Below are positions 16,823 to 25,868 of a DNA stretch of 64,000 nt, in pieces. This DNA is from Marifrigoribacter sp965178585 (lineage in GTDB: Bacteria > Bacteroidota > Bacteroidia > Flavobacteriales > Flavobacteriaceae), in the NCBI GenBank assembly GCA_965178585.1, contig OZ238267.1, positions 1,798,001 through 1,862,000 of the forward strand, in the 5' to 3' direction. A program made the position numbers and the translations under genes. Under the pieces are notes generated by a model. The model saw only the letters and a program-made list of their open reading frames with translations. It searched no databases and was not told the DNA's origin. How positions within the stretch are numbered: position 1 is the stretch's first letter; each line of letters begins with the position of its first letter.

Positions 16823-17757
16823 TTTAATTTTTCTAGTTTTTCTAATATATCTGGAATTAATCTTATAGATGCTATTTCTTTATACTTCTTTCTAAAATCA
16901 TCGGCAGGAGTTCCAAAATAAGATTTATGGCCCTCTAATGACTTGCTTACTCCACTTTGTGCAGAAATAACTGCTTTTTCTCCAATAGTAATTCCACTAG
17001 TAATTCCCGCTTGCCCCCAAATAGTAACAAAGTCTTCAATAATTACACAACCAGATATTCCTACTTGAGAAGCAATTAAGCAACGTTTCCCTATCACAGT
17101 ATCATGACCAATATGAACTTGATTATCAATTTTTGAACCTTCACGTATAGTTGTAGATGCAGTAACTCCTTTATCTATAGTACATAAAGCGCCTATGTCT
17201 ACATTATCTTCTATAACTACATTTCCACCACTAACAAGTTTGTCAAATTTTTCGGGTCTGTTTTTGTAATAAAATGCATCAGCACCTAAAATTGTACCAC
17301 TATGTATAGTAACATTATCACCAATAATTGCATTATCGTAAATACTAACATTGGAATGTATTAAGCAGTTTTTTCCAATTTTTACATTATTCCCAACAAA
17401 AACATTAGGTTGCAAAACGCTACCTTCACCAATTGTTGCAGAATCAGTTATAGTTGCTGTAGCTGCAATAAATGGATTAAAATGATTAGTTAATTTGTTA
17501 AAATCCCTAAAGGGATCATCCGATATTAATAAAGCTTTTCCTTCTGGGCATAGTACTTCCTTATTAATTAATATAATAGTTGCTTTAGACTCTAAAGCTT
17601 TATCGTAGTATTTAGGATGGTCAACAAATACAATATCTCCCGGTTCAACAACATGAATTTCATTCATTCCTAATACAGGGAACTCAGCATTACCAATAAA
17701 GTCACAATTAATAATTCTTGCTATATCTTCAATTGTTTGGGGAGTAGAGAATTTCAT
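16819..17757 (-). CDS. Second LpxD-like acyltransferase (left-handed beta-helix)
   Basis: This 312-residue protein has an LpxD-type N-terminal domain (TIEDIARIINCDFIGNAEF, PGDIVFVDHPKYY) and a hexapeptide-repeat beta-helix (about 105-285) with many V/I-G-xx units. His in HIGHDTVIG matches the catalytic region of LpxD. It is annotated in relatives as UDP-3-O-(3-hydroxymyristoyl)glucosamine N-acyltransferase. Since a full lpxD is encoded nearby, this is a paralogue whose substrate may differ. It ends in TGA overlapping the NTF2-like start, one of only four overlapping TGA stops in the window. Confidence 0.8.
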   Translation of the reverse strand: MKFSTPQTIEDIARIINCDFIGNAEFPVLGMNEIHVVEPGDIVFVDHPKYYDKALESKATIILINKEVLCPEGKALLISDDPFRDFNKLTNHFNPFIAATATITDSATIGEGSVLQPNVFVGNNVKIGKNCLIHSNVSIYDNAIIGDNVTIHSGTILGADAFYYKNRPEKFDKLVSGGNVVIEDNVDIGALCTIDKGVTASTTIREGSKIDNQVHIGHDTVIGKRCLIASQVGISGCVIIEDFVTIWGQAGITSGITIGEKAVISAQSGVSKSLEGHKSYFGTPADDFRKKYKEIASIRLIPDILEKLEKLK

Positions 17758-17773
17758 TTTAAATAAATTAAGT

Positions 17774-18340
17774 TTATTCTTTTACACGTTCTTGATAATT
17801 TCCTTTATCGGTATCAATTCTAATTTTATCACCTTCATTTATAAAAAGAGGAACATTAATTTTTGCTCCAGTTTCTACAATTGCTGGTTTTGTAGCATTA
17901 GTAGCTGTATTTCCTTTTACTCCTGGTTCTGTACTTGTTACTTCCAAAATTACGTGAGCAGGTAAATCAACTGAAAGTGGCATACCATCTTCCGTATTTA
18001 TTTGGATGGTTACAATTTCACCTTCTTTCATTAATTCAGGATTGTCTAGTGTGTCTTTTTCCAACTGAATTTGAGAATAATCTTCATTATTCATAAAATG
18101 ATAGGTACTACCATCATTATATAGAAACTGAAATTTATGAGTTTCTACTCTTATGTCCTCAATTTTATGTCCAGCTGAAAATGTGTTATCCAATACTTTT
18201 CCTGATGTCAAGCTTTTTAGTTTGGTTCTTACAAACGCAGGTCCTTTACCTGGTTTAACGTGTAAAAATTCTATAATTTTATAAATATCATGATTGTATT
18301 TAATACATAACCCTTTTCTAATATCTGAAGTACTTGCCAT
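17774..18340 (-). CDS. efp: Translation elongation factor P
   Basis: The protein has 188 residues, the standard EF-P length, with three beta-barrel domains. The tip loop PGKGP carries Lys32, the residue modified in other bacteria. The C-terminal domain ends with the usual GDKIRIDTDKGNYQERV. EF-P relieves ribosome stalling at polyproline. Placement between lpxA and the second lpxD-like gene is the common Flavobacteriaceae arrangement. It lies 16-17 bases from both neighbours and is surely part of the same transcript. Confidence 0.96.
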   Translation of the reverse strand: MASTSDIRKGLCIKYNHDIYKIIEFLHVKPGKGPAFVRTKLKSLTSGKVLDNTFSAGHKIEDIRVETHKFQFLYNDGSTYHFMNNEDYSQIQLEKDTLDNPELMKEGEIVTIQINTEDGMPLSVDLPAHVILEVTSTEPGVKGNTATNATKPAIVETGAKINVPLFINEGDKIRIDTDKGNYQERVKE

Positions 18341-18357
18341 TATTGTATTTTATTATA

Positions 18358-19140
18358 TTAATTTGAAAAATAACCTTTCATTATTCCTCGTTTTGAATTT
18401 TTTATAAACTGAAGGATTTCATCTCTCTCTGTTGTAGCTTCCATATCTGCCTCAATTAGTCCAACTGCCTGTGTGTTATTAAATCCTTTTTGATATAGAA
18501 TTCTATATATATTTTGAATTTCTCTTATTTTTTCAGAAGTAAAACCTCTTCTTCTTAATCCTATTGAGTTTATCCCTACATAAGACATTGGCTCACGAGC
18601 TCCTTTAACAAAAGGTGGGACATCTTTTCTAACTAAAGAACCTCCGGTAATAAATGCATGTTGACCTAAAGTACAAAATTGATGAACAGCTGTCATTCCT
18701 GCTAATATTACATGATTCCCAACTGTTACGTGACCAGCCAAAGTACTATTATTAGAAAATATACAATTATCACCTACTATACAATCGTGAGCAATATGGC
18801 AATAAGCCATGATCAAACAGTTTTTACCAACTACCGTTTTTCCTCTATCAACAGTCCCTCTATTTATTGTTACGTATTCACGAAGTGTTGTGTTATCTCC
18901 AATTTCAACCGTTGTCTCTTCGTCTTGAAATTTTAAATCTTGTGGGATTGCAGATATTACAGATCCAGGAAAAATATTACAATTTTTACCAATACGAGCA
19001 CCTTCCATGATCGTTACATTAGATCCTATCCAAGTACCTTCACCAATAATAACATTATTATGAATTGTAGTAAAAGGTTCAATAACTACATTTTTAGCGA
19101 TTTTTGCTCCAGGATGTACGTATGCTAAGGGTTGATTCAT
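18358..19140 (-). CDS. lpxA: Acyl-ACP--UDP-N-acetylglucosamine O-acyltransferase LpxA
   Basis: The protein has 260 residues, the usual LpxA length. A beta-helix of hexapeptide repeats (about 8-190) includes AYCHIAHDCIVGDNC with the catalytic His. A C-terminal helical domain contains GINSIGLRRRGF, diagnostic for LpxA. It performs the first acylation of UDP-GlcNAc in lipid A synthesis in the cytoplasm. Its ATG abuts the TAG stop of lpxC-fabZ with no gap. Confidence 0.95.
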   Translation of the reverse strand: MNQPLAYVHPGAKIAKNVVIEPFTTIHNNVIIGEGTWIGSNVTIMEGARIGKNCNIFPGSVISAIPQDLKFQDEETTVEIGDNTTLREYVTINRGTVDRGKTVVGKNCLIMAYCHIAHDCIVGDNCIFSNNSTLAGHVTVGNHVILAGMTAVHQFCTLGQHAFITGGSLVRKDVPPFVKGAREPMSYVGINSIGLRRRGFTSEKIREIQNIYRILYQKGFNNTQAVGLIEADMEATTERDEILQFIKNSKRGIMKGYFSN

Positions 19141-20547
19141 CTATAAATTTTTTGTTTTAACAATTTGTGCCATTAATTCTGCTTCTGCTACCAAAACACC
19201 ATTTACATATGCTTTACCAGACATTATACATATTCCTCTACGAATTGGCTCATCTAAGATAAGATCAAAAATTAAAGTATCTCCAGGATTTACTTGTTTT
19301 TTAAACTTAACATTATTTATTTTTAAAAAATAAGTTAAATAATTCTCTGGATCTGGCACAGTACTTAAAGCTAATATTCCACCTGCTTGTGCCATAGCTT
19401 CAACAATAAGAACTCCTGGCATTACTGGTGCTCCAGGAAAATGACCTACAAAAAATGGCTCATTCATCGTTACATTCTTAAGTCCTAGCACATGAGTATC
19501 ACTTAATTCTAGTATTTTATCTACTAATAAAAATGGGGGTCTGTGAGGCAACATCTCCATTATTGCATTGATATCTTTTACAGGCTTTTTGCTAAGATCA
19601 AAAACAGGAACTTTATTTCTTTTTTCAGCTTTTATAATTTTTGAAAGTTTTTTAGCAAACTGAGTATTAACAAAATGTCCAGGTTTATTTGCAATTACTT
19701 TACCTTTAATTCTAGTTCCTACAAGTGCTAAATCACCAATTACATCTAAAAGCTTATGTCTTGCTGCTTCATTAGGATGGTGTAAAGTAAGGTTATCTAA
19801 AATTCCATTTTGCTTAACTGATATATCATCTTTACCAAAAGCAACACGTAATTTTTCCATGGTTTCTGGAGATAATTCTTTATCAACATAAACTATAGCG
19901 TTATTTAAATCACCGCCTTTTATTAAACCATGATCTAATAACATTTCTATTTCGTGAAGAAAACTAAAAGTCCTAGCATTTGAAATTTCAGATTTAAATT
20001 CAGAAATATTATTAATTGAAGCATTTTGAGTACCTAAAACATTGGTCCCAAAATCTACCATAGTTGTTACCTGATATTCATCTGCAGGCATGATCATTAT
20101 TTCACTACCTGTTTTTTCGTCTTTATAAGAAATTATTTCTTTAACTACATATTCTTCAACTAAAGCTTCTTGCTCTTGAAAACCTGCAGTTTCTAATATT
20201 TCTATAAAATATTTAGAAGAACCATCCATTATAGGAGGTTCTGATGCATCCAATTCAATAATACAATTATCTATTTGTAAACCTATTAAAGCAGCTAATA
20301 CATGCTCTGAAGTATTAATGCTAACCCCATGTTTTTCAAGGTTTGTTCCTCTTTGCGTATTAACAACATAATTAGCATCTGCCTCTATTATAGGTTTTCC
20401 TTCTAAATCTACTCTAACAAATGCATACCCATGATTTTCTGGAGCGGGTTTAAAAGTCATAGTAACAGACTTGCCAGTATGTAAGCCTACACCTGAAAGG
20501 GTAACCTCTTTAGCGATTGTTTTTTGTTTTAATTCTAAATCAATCAT
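19141..20547 (-). CDS. lpxC/fabZ: Bifunctional UDP-3-O-acyl-GlcNAc deacetylase / 3-hydroxyacyl-ACP dehydratase
   Basis: This is a 468-residue fusion typical of Bacteroidota. The LpxC part (about 1-305) has the zinc site histidines in SEHVLAAL and in LHHPNEAARHKLLDVIGDLAL. The FabZ part (about 315-468) has LPHRPPFLLVDKI, the catalytic His in GHFPGAPVMPG and Glu in VEAMAQ. It joins the committed lipid A step with fatty acid dehydration, which compete for 3-hydroxymyristoyl-ACP. The stop is TAG, directly before lpxA. Its start overlaps the lpxD end by 8 bases. Confidence 0.96.
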   Translation of the reverse strand: MIDLELKQKTIAKEVTLSGVGLHTGKSVTMTFKPAPENHGYAFVRVDLEGKPIIEADANYVVNTQRGTNLEKHGVSINTSEHVLAALIGLQIDNCIIELDASEPPIMDGSSKYFIEILETAGFQEQEALVEEYVVKEIISYKDEKTGSEIMIMPADEYQVTTMVDFGTNVLGTQNASINNISEFKSEISNARTFSFLHEIEMLLDHGLIKGGDLNNAIVYVDKELSPETMEKLRVAFGKDDISVKQNGILDNLTLHHPNEAARHKLLDVIGDLALVGTRIKGKVIANKPGHFVNTQFAKKLSKIIKAEKRNKVPVFDLSKKPVKDINAIMEMLPHRPPFLLVDKILELSDTHVLGLKNVTMNEPFFVGHFPGAPVMPGVLIVEAMAQAGGILALSTVPDPENYLTYFLKINNVKFKKQVNPGDTLIFDLILDEPIRRGICIMSGKAYVNGVLVAEAELMAQIVKTKNL

Positions 20548-21601
20548 TATTAATATTTTTCTCTATCGTATTAATTCTATTAATTATTTTCGGTAAATTT
20601 TTAAAGTGTACGTAACTCTTGTTATAATCGTTATAAGTTAAAGCTGGTGATCCTTGTAAGGCTTCATTATCTTTAACATTTCTTCCAATTCCACTTTGAG
20701 CTTGAATACGGACGTTATTTCCTATAGTAATATGACCTACAATTCCAACTTGTCCGCCTATCATACAATTTTCTCCAATTTTTGTAGACCCAGCTATTCC
20801 AGTTTGTGCAGCAATCACGGTGTTTTTTCCAATTTCAACGTTGTGAGCAATTTGAATCTGATTATCTAACTTTACTCCTTTACGGATAATTGTTGACCCT
20901 AGTGTAGCTCTATCTATTGAAGTAGCTGCTCCTACATCAACATTATCTTCAATAATAACATTACCGGTTTGAGGAACTTTTATGAACTCGCCTTTTTCAT
21001 TAGGTGCAAACCCAAATCCATCGGCTCCTAGTATAGCACTACTATGAATAACACAATGATTTCCTATTACCGTATCAGAATATATTTTGGCTCCAGAAAA
21101 TAAAGTAACATTATCTCCCACAGTTACATTATCTCCGATATAAACATTAGGATAAATTTTTACATTATCTCCAATTTTTACATTTTCACCGAGATAAGCA
21201 AAAGCACCTATATAAATATTTTCACCATAAGTTGAGCTATCAGAAATAAAAACAGGCTGTTCAATCCCTGTTTTATTCATTTTAACTTGATTATAATATT
21301 CCAAAAGTTTAGAAAACGATTTATAAGCATCATCTACTCTTATTAAGGTAGTACTTAATTCGTTTTCAGCTTTAAAATTATCATCAACAATAACAACTGA
21401 AGCTTTAGTAGAATAAATATATTGTGTGTATTTTGGATTGGCAAGAAAGCTTAAACTTTCTGGTACTCCCTCTTCAATTTTTGATAGCTTAGAGACTTCT
21501 ACTTCTGGATTCCCTTCAACTTCACCTTCTAAAATACTTGCTATTTGGGCTGCTGTAAATTTCAAATTATTGTTTTTATAAGAATACTCAATTTCATGCA
21601 A
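20540..21601 (-). CDS. lpxD: UDP-3-O-(3-hydroxymyristoyl)glucosamine N-acyltransferase LpxD
   Basis: The protein has 353 residues from ATG. The family usually begins KFTAAQIA, which here starts at residue 13 with Leu encoded by TTG (21565), so a TTG start is possible. The uridine-binding domain (FTAAQIASILEGEVEG, ESLSFLANPKY) precedes a long hexapeptide beta-helix (about 120-315) with HNVEIG near the catalytic His. LpxD adds the N-linked hydroxyacyl chain to lipid A. It ends in TGA, overlapping lpxC-fabZ by 8 bases, and follows the HD hydrolase gene. Confidence 0.93.
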   Translation of the reverse strand: MHEIEYSYKNNNLKFTAAQIASILEGEVEGNPEVEVSKLSKIEEGVPESLSFLANPKYTQYIYSTKASVVIVDDNFKAENELSTTLIRVDDAYKSFSKLLEYYNQVKMNKTGIEQPVFISDSSTYGENIYIGAFAYLGENVKIGDNVKIYPNVYIGDNVTVGDNVTLFSGAKIYSDTVIGNHCVIHSSAILGADGFGFAPNEKGEFIKVPQTGNVIIEDNVDVGAATSIDRATLGSTIIRKGVKLDNQIQIAHNVEIGKNTVIAAQTGIAGSTKIGENCMIGGQVGIVGHITIGNNVRIQAQSGIGRNVKDNEALQGSPALTYNDYNKSYVHFKNLPKIINRINTIEKNINND

Positions 21602-21620
21602 AAATAAAAAAAAAGGTTTA

Positions 21621-22847
21621 CTAATTTGTTTTTGGGTAACACATATAATTTTTAATCACCATTTTAGACAATGCTTTTAAGTTAAACTGATCACTTGCAT
21701 TAGCAACATCTATTACTTTTCCATCTTTTGTATACAAATCTATAGTCTCTTTTTCCATACTATAAGCTTGATTAGTGATTTTTCCAGTAAAAACAAAATA
21801 GGATGCTTCTGCTTTTGTGATGCTATAGTTCTCCATTAAAATATTTTTCGCATTTGCTATTTTATCCTTAGAAAATTCATCATTCTGAATTTCAATTTTC
21901 AACAAATCTCTATTCAGCAACATTTCAGAAATGTTTTTTAACACAAAATCATCTTCAAACTGCCATGATTTCATAGCAGAAACAATATCATAATCATCCA
22001 ATTTTGAAAAAATATCCAAAATTTCAGTATTTATCTTTTCCTTAGTTATGTTTGTTTTTAAAAAATAGGTCAATGCTGAACTTGCTTCTAATGCTTTTCC
22101 TTCATTAGTAAGCTCCTTAGCCCTTTTTAATAATCTAGTAACTAATTGTTCTGCTACTAAACTTGTTTTATGCAAGTAAACTTGCCAATACATTAATCTT
22201 CTTGCAATAATAAATTTCTCAACAGAATAGATCCCCTTCTCTTCAACAACCAGCTTATCCTCAAAAACATTAAGCATACTAATTAAACGTTTTGAATTAA
22301 CCGATCCTTCAGATACTCCAGTATAAAAGCTATCTCTTTTTAAATAATCCATACGATCCATATCCAATTGACCAGAAATTAACTGATAAAAGAATTTTCT
22401 TGGATACTTATTTTTGAATATTTGGATGGCAAGCGTTAATCTGTTGTTAAATTCTTTATTTAATTCGTCCATAAAAAGCAAAGAAATCAATTCATGATCT
22501 ATATTTTCAACAATGCTATGTTCCATAGCATGAGAAAAAGGTCCATGACCAATATCATGAAGTAATATTGCAATATAGAGAGCTTCAGATTCTTCTTCAC
22601 TAATTAAAACTCCCTTAAAACGAAGTACTTGAACTGCTTTCTGCATTAAATGCATAGCTCCTAAAGCATGATGGAAACGCGTATGGTGTGCACCAGGATA
22701 TACCATATATGACATGCCCATTTGAGAAATTCTACGTAATCGTTGAAAGTAACGATGTTCAATTAATTCGAAAATGAGTGGACTTGGTATGGTAATAAAA
22801 CCATAGATTGGATCGTTAATAATTTTGAGTTTGTTTTGCGAATTCAA
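21621..22847 (-). CDS. HD-domain phosphohydrolase (dGTPase-like)
   Basis: The protein has 408 residues. The HD signature is clear: RFHHALGAMHLM, LLHDIGHGPFSHAMEHS and then QLDMDRMDYLKRDS, which are the metal-binding residues of the SAMHD1/dGTPase-like HD family. Activity is probably on nucleotides or a related phosphate ester. Flavobacterial genomes commonly keep it between porX and lpxD. Its 5' end is 116 bases from porX on the other strand, so the two are divergently transcribed. Confidence 0.87.
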   Translation of the reverse strand: MNSQNKLKIINDPIYGFITIPSPLIFELIEHRYFQRLRRISQMGMSYMVYPGAHHTRFHHALGAMHLMQKAVQVLRFKGVLISEEESEALYIAILLHDIGHGPFSHAMEHSIVENIDHELISLLFMDELNKEFNNRLTLAIQIFKNKYPRKFFYQLISGQLDMDRMDYLKRDSFYTGVSEGSVNSKRLISMLNVFEDKLVVEEKGIYSVEKFIIARRLMYWQVYLHKTSLVAEQLVTRLLKRAKELTNEGKALEASSALTYFLKTNITKEKINTEILDIFSKLDDYDIVSAMKSWQFEDDFVLKNISEMLLNRDLLKIEIQNDEFSKDKIANAKNILMENYSITKAEASYFVFTGKITNQAYSMEKETIDLYTKDGKVIDVANASDQFNLKALSKMVIKNYMCYPKTN

Positions 22848-22963
22848 TCTTTAACTTTTTTTTATTAATAAAAGAAGATTTTTAAGGTATTTCGGAATTA
22901 TTTTTGCGATATACATTGAAACTTCTTTTTTAACCATTTCAATTAAATAACAAATATACATAT

Positions 22964-24511
22964 ATGAGCGATATAAAAGTACTTTGGGTAGATGACGAAA
23001 TTGATTTATTAAAACCACATATTCTTTTTCTTGAAAAAAGAAATTATCATGTTACAAAAGCTTTAAGTGGTACTGAAGCTCTAGAAGAAATTAAAAAACA
23101 AAATTTTGATATTGTTTTTCTTGATGAAAACATGCCAGGACTTACTGGCATTGAAACTTTAGCTGAAATTAAAGAACATCAAGCCAATCTCCCTGTTGTA
23201 ATGATTACAAAGAGTGAGGAAGAATATATAATGGAAGAAGCTATTGGTTCTAAAATTGCAGATTACCTTATTAAACCAGTAAATCCTAACCAAATTCTTT
23301 TAAGTTTAAAAAAGAATTTAGACCACAATAGATTAGTTTCAGAAAAAACCACCTCTTCTTACCAGCAAGAATTTAGAAAAATTGCAATGGATTTATCTAT
23401 GGTCAATTCTTATGAAGAATGGGTAGAGATGTATCAAAAGCTTGTTTATTGGGAATTAGAATTAGAAAATATTGAAGATTCTGGAATGTTTGAAATATTA
23501 GAATCTCAAAAGAATGAAGCAAATACGCAGTTTTGCAAATTCATAGATAAAAATTATCCAAACTGGTTTGACCATAATGAAGACGCTCCTATTATGTCTC
23601 ATACGTTATTTAAGGAAAAAGTTTTACCTGTAGTCGAATCACAAAAAACATTATTTATTGTAGTAGATAATTTACGGTATGATCAATGGAAGGCTTTTGA
23701 ACCATTTTTAAGCAATAGCTTCAAAAAAAATAGTGAGGAATTATATTATAGTATTTTACCAACTGCTACACAATATGCTAGAAACTCCATTTTTTCTGGT
23801 TTAATGCCTAGTGATATGGAGAAGTTGCATTCAGATTACTGGCTAAATGATACTGATGAGGGAGGAAAAAACATGTTTGAGAAAGAGTTTTTAGGAGCAC
23901 AATTAAAAAGACTTGGGAAGAATTTAGATTGGAGCTATCACAAAATTTCAAGTTTAAAGCAAGGAAAAAAATTATCAGATAACTTCAGATCACATAAAAA
24001 TGAAGATTTAATAGCTGTTGTCTACAATTTTGTTGATATGTTATCACATTCTAAAACTGAGATGGAAGTAATTAAGGAATTAGCTTCAACAGACAAATCT
24101 TATAGGTCTTTAACTCAAAGTTGGTTTAAAAATTCTCCATTGTTGGACATTATTCAACAGGCTTCCTCTTTAGGTTTCAAATTAATTATTACCACTGACC
24201 ATGGAACTATAAATGTAAAAAACCCAACAAAGGTAATTGGAGATAAAAACATTAGTTCTAATTTAAGATATAAAACTGGGCGTAGTTTGTCATACGAAGA
24301 AAAAGATGTTTTGGTTTCAAAAGATCCTAAAAAAATACATTTACCTTCTATAAATATGAGCAGCTCGTTTATTTTTGCTAAAGGAGATTTGTTTTTTGCC
24401 TACCCAAATAGATACAATCATTTTGTGAGTTATTACAGAAACACCTACCAACATGGTGGAATTTCTATGGAAGAAGTTTTAATACCCTTCATTGTATTAG
24501 ATCCTAAATAA
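22964..24511 (+). CDS. porX: Response regulator PorX with PglZ domain
   Basis: The protein has 515 residues. The receiver domain (1-120) has the acidic pocket VDDE at 9-12 and phospho-acceptor Asp54 in FLDENMPG. A helical linker follows, then the PglZ alkaline-phosphatase-fold domain (about 210-510) with PTATQYARNSIFSG and TTDHGTINV holding metal ligands. PorX partners with the kinase PorY in controlling the type IX secretion system and gliding in Bacteroidota. A TATTTTTG box at 22899-22906 is a candidate -7 element. The adjacent tsaE/ald order is typical. Confidence 0.94.
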   Translation: MSDIKVLWVDDEIDLLKPHILFLEKRNYHVTKALSGTEALEEIKKQNFDIVFLDENMPGLTGIETLAEIKEHQANLPVVMITKSEEEYIMEEAIGSKIADYLIKPVNPNQILLSLKKNLDHNRLVSEKTTSSYQQEFRKIAMDLSMVNSYEEWVEMYQKLVYWELELENIEDSGMFEILESQKNEANTQFCKFIDKNYPNWFDHNEDAPIMSHTLFKEKVLPVVESQKTLFIVVDNLRYDQWKAFEPFLSNSFKKNSEELYYSILPTATQYARNSIFSGLMPSDMEKLHSDYWLNDTDEGGKNMFEKEFLGAQLKRLGKNLDWSYHKISSLKQGKKLSDNFRSHKNEDLIAVVYNFVDMLSHSKTEMEVIKELASTDKSYRSLTQSWFKNSPLLDIIQQASSLGFKLIITTDHGTINVKNPTKVIGDKNISSNLRYKTGRSLSYEEKDVLVSKDPKKIHLPSINMSSSFIFAKGDLFFAYPNRYNHFVSYYRNTYQHGGISMEEVLIPFIVLDPK

Positions 24512-24558
24512 TTAATTTGTAATCTTTTTCTTTCAATAATGTTTTTTATCGATTTAAT

Positions 24559-24590
24559 TTGTTAATAATCGATATTTATTTGTAAGTTTG
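24559..24590 (+). promoter_or_regulatory. Putative tsaE promoter with overlapping TATCGAT dyad
   Basis: TTTG (24558-24561) and TAAGTTTG (24583-24590), spaced 21 bases, fit the Bacteroidota consensus TTG / TAnnTTTG. The start codon lies only 14 bases after the -7 box. An inverted repeat TATCGAT (24547-24553) / ATCGATA (24568-24574) straddles the -33 element and could be an operator. Confidence 0.45.
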
Positions 24591-24604
24591 TTTTTAAGTT
24601 TACT

Positions 24605-25018
24605 ATGGAATACAGTTTTACTTTAAAAGATTTGCCAGAAATTGCAAAAAAGTTGTTAACAGAGGTTCCTAATAAAATTCTCTTATTTTATGGAGAAATG
24701 GGTGTAGGCAAAACAACACTTATTAAGGAAATCGCAAAACAATTAGGCGTTAAAGGAATAATTAACAGTCCAACTTTTGCATTAGTAAACGAATATGAAA
24801 TAAAAGATGATAAAGTTTATCATTTTGACTTTTATAGAATTAAAAAAGAAGAAGAAGCGCTAGACATTGGGATAGAAGATTATTTTTATTCAAGCCATTG
24901 GAATTTAGTAGAATGGCCTCAAAAAATAAGTAATATTTTACCTACAAATAGCACAATAATAGAAATAAATAAAAATCAAGACGGAAGTAGAACTATAAAG
25001 ATAATGCCAGTGAAATAA
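24605..25018 (+). CDS. tsaE: tRNA threonylcarbamoyladenosine biosynthesis ATPase TsaE
   Basis: This 137-residue P-loop protein has the TsaE features GEMGVGKTTLIKEIAKQLG (Walker A), SPTFALVNEY and HFDFYRI, and the late LVEWP motif. It supports the t6A37 modification of ANN-decoding tRNAs together with TsaB, TsaC and TsaD, which are encoded elsewhere. Length is normal. It sits after porX with its own likely promoter. Confidence 0.94.
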   Translation: MEYSFTLKDLPEIAKKLLTEVPNKILLFYGEMGVGKTTLIKEIAKQLGVKGIINSPTFALVNEYEIKDDKVYHFDFYRIKKEEEALDIGIEDYFYSSHWNLVEWPQKISNILPTNSTIIEINKNQDGSRTIKIMPVK

Positions 25019-25197
25019 ATTGTAATGATAGATATAATAATACTTTGCACTTTTAAATTAAGACCCCAAATCAAGAATTTATAAGCAGTATTTTTTTTGC
25101 TTTAAAGCGAACTAACTAAGATACAGCTAACTTAATTTAAATACTTGTGATTTTCTGTGATACGTTTGTACTATTAACCTCACAAAAAACAAGTATT

Positions 25198-25338
25198 ATG
25201 AAAGTTACAAAATTATTTTTTATCGTTGCAATATTAGGAGCTGGTTTATTTATATCTTGTACTCCTGAAAGTATTGATAATGGACAAACAGAACAACAAA
25301 TCGATCATACAAGAAACAGACCACCAAACAACGGATAA
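25198..25338 (+). CDS. Small lipoprotein overlapping the next gene
   Basis: This is a 46-residue peptide from ATG 25198; an upstream in-frame start at 25147 would add 17 residues with no signal character. It has a lipoprotein signal (MKVTKLFFIVAILGAGLFISC) and a short polar tail rich in Gln, Asn and Pro. A TACGTTTG box at 25161-25168 may be its -7 element. The last 59 bases overlap the following gene in another frame. Similar mini-lipoproteins precede this membrane gene in other Flavobacteriaceae, from memory. Function unknown. Confidence 0.55.
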   Translation: MKVTKLFFIVAILGAGLFISCTPESIDNGQTEQQIDHTRNRPPNNG

Positions 25339-25810
25339 AAATTCGTTACTTCTTGGAGGAATAATTGTTATACTGATAGCGATTACTCCCTTTTTGTTTT
25401 ATTCATACAAAAGTTTTCCAGATGTAAAAGTCTGGGAAACTTCATTTTTTGTCTCAGAAACAAGTTTTTACTCTTGGTTTGATTATGCCTGGTATTTAAC
25501 AGGTAAAATAATCCCATTATATTTACTACTCATTTGGTTTTTCACTTGCAATCATTGGTGGCACTGGATTATTTTAGTTCCTATCTCTATGTATGCATTC
25601 CAGTTATGGGGTTTGATAAACCAAAACAAAATGATTGATGAGTTAGAAATGTATTATGTATTGCCACTAATGATGGTACTAATACCTGCTGTTTATGTAA
25701 TTAGAGCAAAACTTTTTGCAAAAATTCACACTGAAGATTTAAAGTCTTTTGAAGAAGAGTTAGGACAAAAAAGGTCCACTTGGCAACAAATCAAAGATTT
25801 ATTTAGATAA
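25280..25810 (+). CDS. Small multi-helix membrane protein, flavobacterial
   Basis: The product has 176 residues from ATG 25280, the start I prefer; a TTG two codons earlier is possible. It has about four hydrophobic segments (near residues 25-44, 72-88, 93-112 and 122-142), a conserved aromatic WFFTCNHWWHWII patch and a charged C-terminal tail. It begins inside the preceding lipoprotein gene, which suggests coupled translation. I recognise it as a conserved Flavobacteriaceae protein located between tsaE and ald. Its role is unknown. Confidence 0.65.
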   Translation: MDKQNNKSIIQETDHQTTDKNSLLLGGIIVILIAITPFLFYSYKSFPDVKVWETSFFVSETSFYSWFDYAWYLTGKIIPLYLLLIWFFTCNHWWHWIILVPISMYAFQLWGLINQNKMIDELEMYYVLPLMMVLIPAVYVIRAKLFAKIHTEDLKSFEEELGQKRSTWQQIKDLFR

Positions 25811-25868
25811 TAATCATTTTTATATTTGACATTTATTTACGTAATTTAGTAATCTTAACAAATTACAA

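Noticed and set aside
18712..19128. Two plus-strand frames opposite lpxA
   Set aside because: Antisense shadows of the repetitive beta-helix coding sequence; no plausible protein features.
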